DNA of 8,725 nucleotides. Source: an uncultured Beijerinckiaceae bacterium. GTDB lineage: Bacteria; Pseudomonadota; Alphaproteobacteria; Rhizobiales; Beijerinckiaceae. Made by a program: the position numbers and the translations under genes. The first letter of the stretch is position 1. Every line of letters starts with the position of its first letter. The stretch covers positions 1 through 8,725 of the forward strand of contig CALMRL010000011.1 of assembly GCA_937873345.1 (NCBI GenBank), written 5' to 3'. Below are positions 7,286-8,725 of the stretch, piece by piece. The notes below the pieces were generated by a model. That model did no database searches, was not told the DNA's origin, and worked only from the letters and a program-made list of their open reading frames with translations.

Positions 7286-7534
7286 GGACATATTCCAAGT
7301 CGAAACGGATGGGGATGCATGGCATAGCTGGAAGGGTTCTAGGAAGTTTAAATTTGCCGCATATGCTCCTCGCCTGCCTCTCTTGAGGACGGATGTGCAC
7401 GATTCGCACCACTGGTCCGCGATCCGTGCAGAATTCACTCATCGGTGCTACGATCCACGGCACGGCGGAGCGGCGTTGCCGTCTACGATGCGACCGTCGC
7501 TCGTGGGATTTTCCGACGTTCAGGAAGGCAGTCC
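7286..7534. other. Divergent intergenic control region between the fdo operon and the nucleoside deoxyribosyltransferase gene
   Basis: This 249-nt stretch has no supportable gene on either strand. It must hold the fdo operon promoter and probably that of the plus-strand gene. An A/T-rich patch near 7342-7365 (AGTTTAAATTT) stands out from the GC-rich surroundings. A possible sigma-54 element lies at 7396-7412 on the minus strand. On the plus strand TACGAT at 7449-7454 and again at 7484-7489 resembles a -10 hexamer, but no matching -35 was found. I saw no full FNR-type TTGAT-N4-ATCAA site. Confidence 0.6.
7396..7412 (-). promoter_or_regulatory. Possible sigma-54 (-24/-12) promoter for the fdo operon
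   Basis: On the minus strand GTGGTGCGAATCGTGCA matches the sigma-54 pattern YTGGYRYR-N4-TTGCW except for G at the first position and G for T before TGC. The essential GG (7410-7409) and GC (7398-7397) are spaced by exactly 10 nt. Transcription would begin near 7385, giving a leader of about 100 nt before fdoG. E. coli fdhF uses sigma-54, but respiratory fdo and fdn operons generally do not, and short degenerate matches arise by chance. This is a candidate only. Confidence 0.25.
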
Positions 7535-8098
7535 GTGCGGCCCCGCCTCTACCTCGCCGGTCCCGACGTGTTCCACCCCGCGTCGGCCGCGCTCGGCGCC
7601 GCCAAGCTGGCGCTCTGCCGCGAGTACGGCTTCGAAGGCCTCTATCCCGGCGAGGGATCGGACGAGACATCCGCCTCGACGTCCTCCCCGGCGATCTACC
7701 GCCGTTGCCTCGCGATGATGGCCGGAGCCGACGCCGGCCTCTTCAATCTGACGCCGTTCCGCGGTCCCTCCGCAGACGTCGGCACGGTGTTCGAGCTCGG
7801 CTTCATGGCGGCGGCCGGCAAGCCGGTGTTCGCCTACAGCAACGACGGCCGCGACCTCCTCGACCGGCTGCGGCCCGACCTCGTGCGCGGCGGTGACGGC
7901 AGCTGGCGCGACGCCGCGGGCTGCTTTGCCGAGGATTTCGGCAACGCCGACAACCTGATGCTCGACGAGCCGCTTGCTCTCCAGGGCCGGCGCATCCATC
8001 GCGTCGCCGCGGAGCCGGAGGCGCGCTTCACCGCCCTCGACGGCGTCCGCCTCTGCCTCGACGCGGCGCGGCGGCATTTCGGGCTGGTCCGCGCCTGA
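7535..8098 (+). CDS. Nucleoside 2-deoxyribosyltransferase family protein
   Basis: Members of this family cleave or transfer the deoxyribose of 2'-deoxynucleosides (or hydrolyse deoxynucleotides) in nucleotide salvage. The 187-residue product begins with beta strand RPRLYLAGPDVF (2-13), a typical start of the fold. It contains DAGLFNLTPFRG (66-77) and DVGTVFELGFMAAAGKPV (81-98). By family comparison D66, D81 and E87 are the probable substrate-binding and catalytic acids, with E87 as nucleophile. It has no signal peptide and should be cytosolic. The start is GTG at 7535, chosen because AGGAAGG sits 6 nt upstream and homology begins there; the frame stays open back to 7445 but that part resembles nothing. 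It is divergent from the fdo operon and has no obvious link to formate metabolism. Substrate choice (nucleoside or nucleotide, transferase or hydrolase) cannot be told from sequence. Confidence 0.88.
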   Translation: MRPRLYLAGPDVFHPASAALGAAKLALCREYGFEGLYPGEGSDETSASTSSPAIYRRCLAMMAGADAGLFNLTPFRGPSADVGTVFELGFMAAAGKPVFAYSNDGRDLLDRLRPDLVRGGDGSWRDAAGCFAEDFGNADNLMLDEPLALQGRRIHRVAAEPEARFTALDGVRLCLDAARRHFGLVRA

Positions 8099-8103
8099 AG
8101 GAA

Positions 8104-8120
8104 GGGTGCGTCGCGCACCC
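8104..8120 (+). terminator. Short hairpin after the deoxyribosyltransferase gene
   Basis: GGGTGCG and CGCACCC pair perfectly over 7 bp around a TCG loop, starting 5 nt after the TGA stop. No U-tract follows, so it is at best a weak terminator or a message-stabilising hairpin. Confidence 0.35.
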
Positions 8121-8142
8121 GCAGCCGGCGGGCGGCAACGAA

Positions 8143-8184
8143 GCGGCCTCCGCGCCATTGCCGGGACACACCCCCGGAGGCCGC
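8143..8184 (+). promoter_or_regulatory. Inverted repeat covering the ribosome binding site of the DUF4336 gene
   Basis: GCGGCCTCCG (8143-8152) and CGGAGGCCGC (8175-8184) are a perfect 10-bp inverted repeat around a 22-nt loop. The right arm contains the GGAGG Shine-Dalgarno (8176-8180) and ends right at the ATG at 8185. A competing smaller stem, CCGGG (8161-8165) with CCCGG (8173-8177), uses part of the same site. If folded, the RNA would hide the ribosome binding site. Whether this is regulation or a by-product of high GC is open. Confidence 0.4.
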
Positions 8185-8725
8185 ATGACGACGCAAGCTC
8201 TTCTCGCCGTCCCCTCGGACTCCCCGCTTGCCGAGACGCCGGCCGGCACGCTGCGGCCGCTCGCCGACGGCGTGTGGACCGTCGATGCTAGGCCGATCCG
8301 CGCCAACGGTCTGCTTCTGCCGTTGCGGATGACGGTGTTCCGTCTCGCCAACGGCGATCTGCTGCTGCATTCGCCGACGCAGTACGGCGCCCGTCTGCAC
8401 GAGGCGATCGAGCGGCTGGGACCGATCCGCCACCTCGTCTCGCCCTCGACCGCGCACTGGATGTTCGCCGGGTCCTGGTAGCGCAACTGCCCCGAGGCGA
8501 AGAGCTGGGCGGCGCCCGGGCTCGCCGAACGCCGGCAGGTGCGCGCCGCCGGCCTGCGCTTCGACGCAGTGCTCCCCGGCGACAAGGCGCCGGCGGAGTG
8601 GCGGGGCGAGATCGACACGGTCGCCTTCCGCGCGCCGGGCTACGGCGAGGTCGCCTTCTTTCATCGCGCCAGCGGCACGGTGGCGGTGTGCGACCTGGTG
8701 ATGAACGTCGTGGCCGAGCGCGCCC
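8185..8725 (+). pseudogene. DUF4336 family protein gene interrupted by an in-frame TAG (runs off right edge)
   Basis: The frame opens at ATG 8185 with GGAGG 4 nt upstream. Residues about 22-98 read LRPLADGVWTVDARPI...LRMTVFRLANGDLLLHSPTQ...LGPIRHLVSPSTAHWMFAGSW, typical of DUF4336 proteins, which are related to the metallo-beta-lactamase fold and have no settled function. A TAG stop falls at 8479-8481 (codon 99). The same frame then stays open for 81 more codons to the window edge and continues the family pattern: RNCPEAKSWAAPGLAERR, then FDAVLPGDKAPAEWRGEID and VAFFHRASGTVAVCDLVMN. One C-to-T change from CAG (Gln) would explain it; Gln suits the W-Q-R position. A true nonsense mutation or a base error in the sequence are both possible. 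If real, only a 98-residue fragment is made. The leader carries an inverted repeat over the ribosome binding site. Confidence 0.8.

Noticed and set aside
7286..7438. Extension of fdoG upstream of 7291
   Set aside because: The added residues would bury the Tat signal about 50 residues inside the protein, which does not fit an exported precursor.
7286..7534. tRNA-Sec (selC) in the intergenic region
   Set aside because: No long acceptor/D-stem pairing or UCA anticodon arm with the expected T-arm was seen by eye; the same was true of 2343-2491 and 8099-8184.
1..8725. CRISPR array, insertion sequence, prophage or attachment site
   Set aside because: No regularly spaced direct repeats, transposase motifs, terminal repeats or target duplications were seen.

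Overview
The window is GC-rich with dense, tightly packed genes. It looks like the chromosome of an alphaproteobacterium (probably Hyphomicrobiales), judging by base composition and the FDH/SelB protein sequences. The genus cannot be assigned from the sequence alone.

The main content is a minus-strand operon for a selenocysteine-containing respiratory formate dehydrogenase, read from about 7285 down to the left edge. In transcription order it holds: fdoG (catalytic alpha subunit, Tat signal, in-frame UGA = Sec199 at 6691-6689 followed by a recognisable SECIS hairpin); fdoH (iron-sulfur beta subunit with four 4Fe-4S motifs and one membrane anchor); fdoI (four-helix cytochrome b gamma subunit); fdhE (maturation protein with four CxxC motifs); a Sel1-repeat (TPR-like) protein of unknown role; and selB (Sec-specific elongation factor, running off the left edge). 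fdoH/fdoI overlap by 20 nt, and fdhE/Sel1 and Sel1/selB each overlap by 4 nt (ATGA), so translation is probably coupled. The only sizeable gap inside the operon (2343-2491) carries a perfect 12-bp hairpin. The operon thus combines the enzyme, one of its assembly factors and the factor that decodes its own UGA codon. selA, selC, selD and fdhD are not in the window.

The 249-nt divergent intergenic region (7286-7534) holds the operon's control region; a GG-N10-GC element resembling a sigma-54 promoter is the best candidate. To its right, on the plus strand, are a nucleoside 2-deoxyribosyltransferase-family gene (7535-8098, GTG start) and a DUF4336-family gene (from 8185, running off the right edge). 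The second is interrupted by an in-frame TAG at codon 99, with the family sequence continuing unbroken beyond it.

Points most worth a second look: the Sel1-repeat gene in the usual place of selA, between fdhE and selB; an apparent deletion of about 13 residues across the G5 region of the SelB GTPase domain; the amber-interrupted DUF4336 gene; and an inverted repeat that would bury that gene's ribosome binding site.
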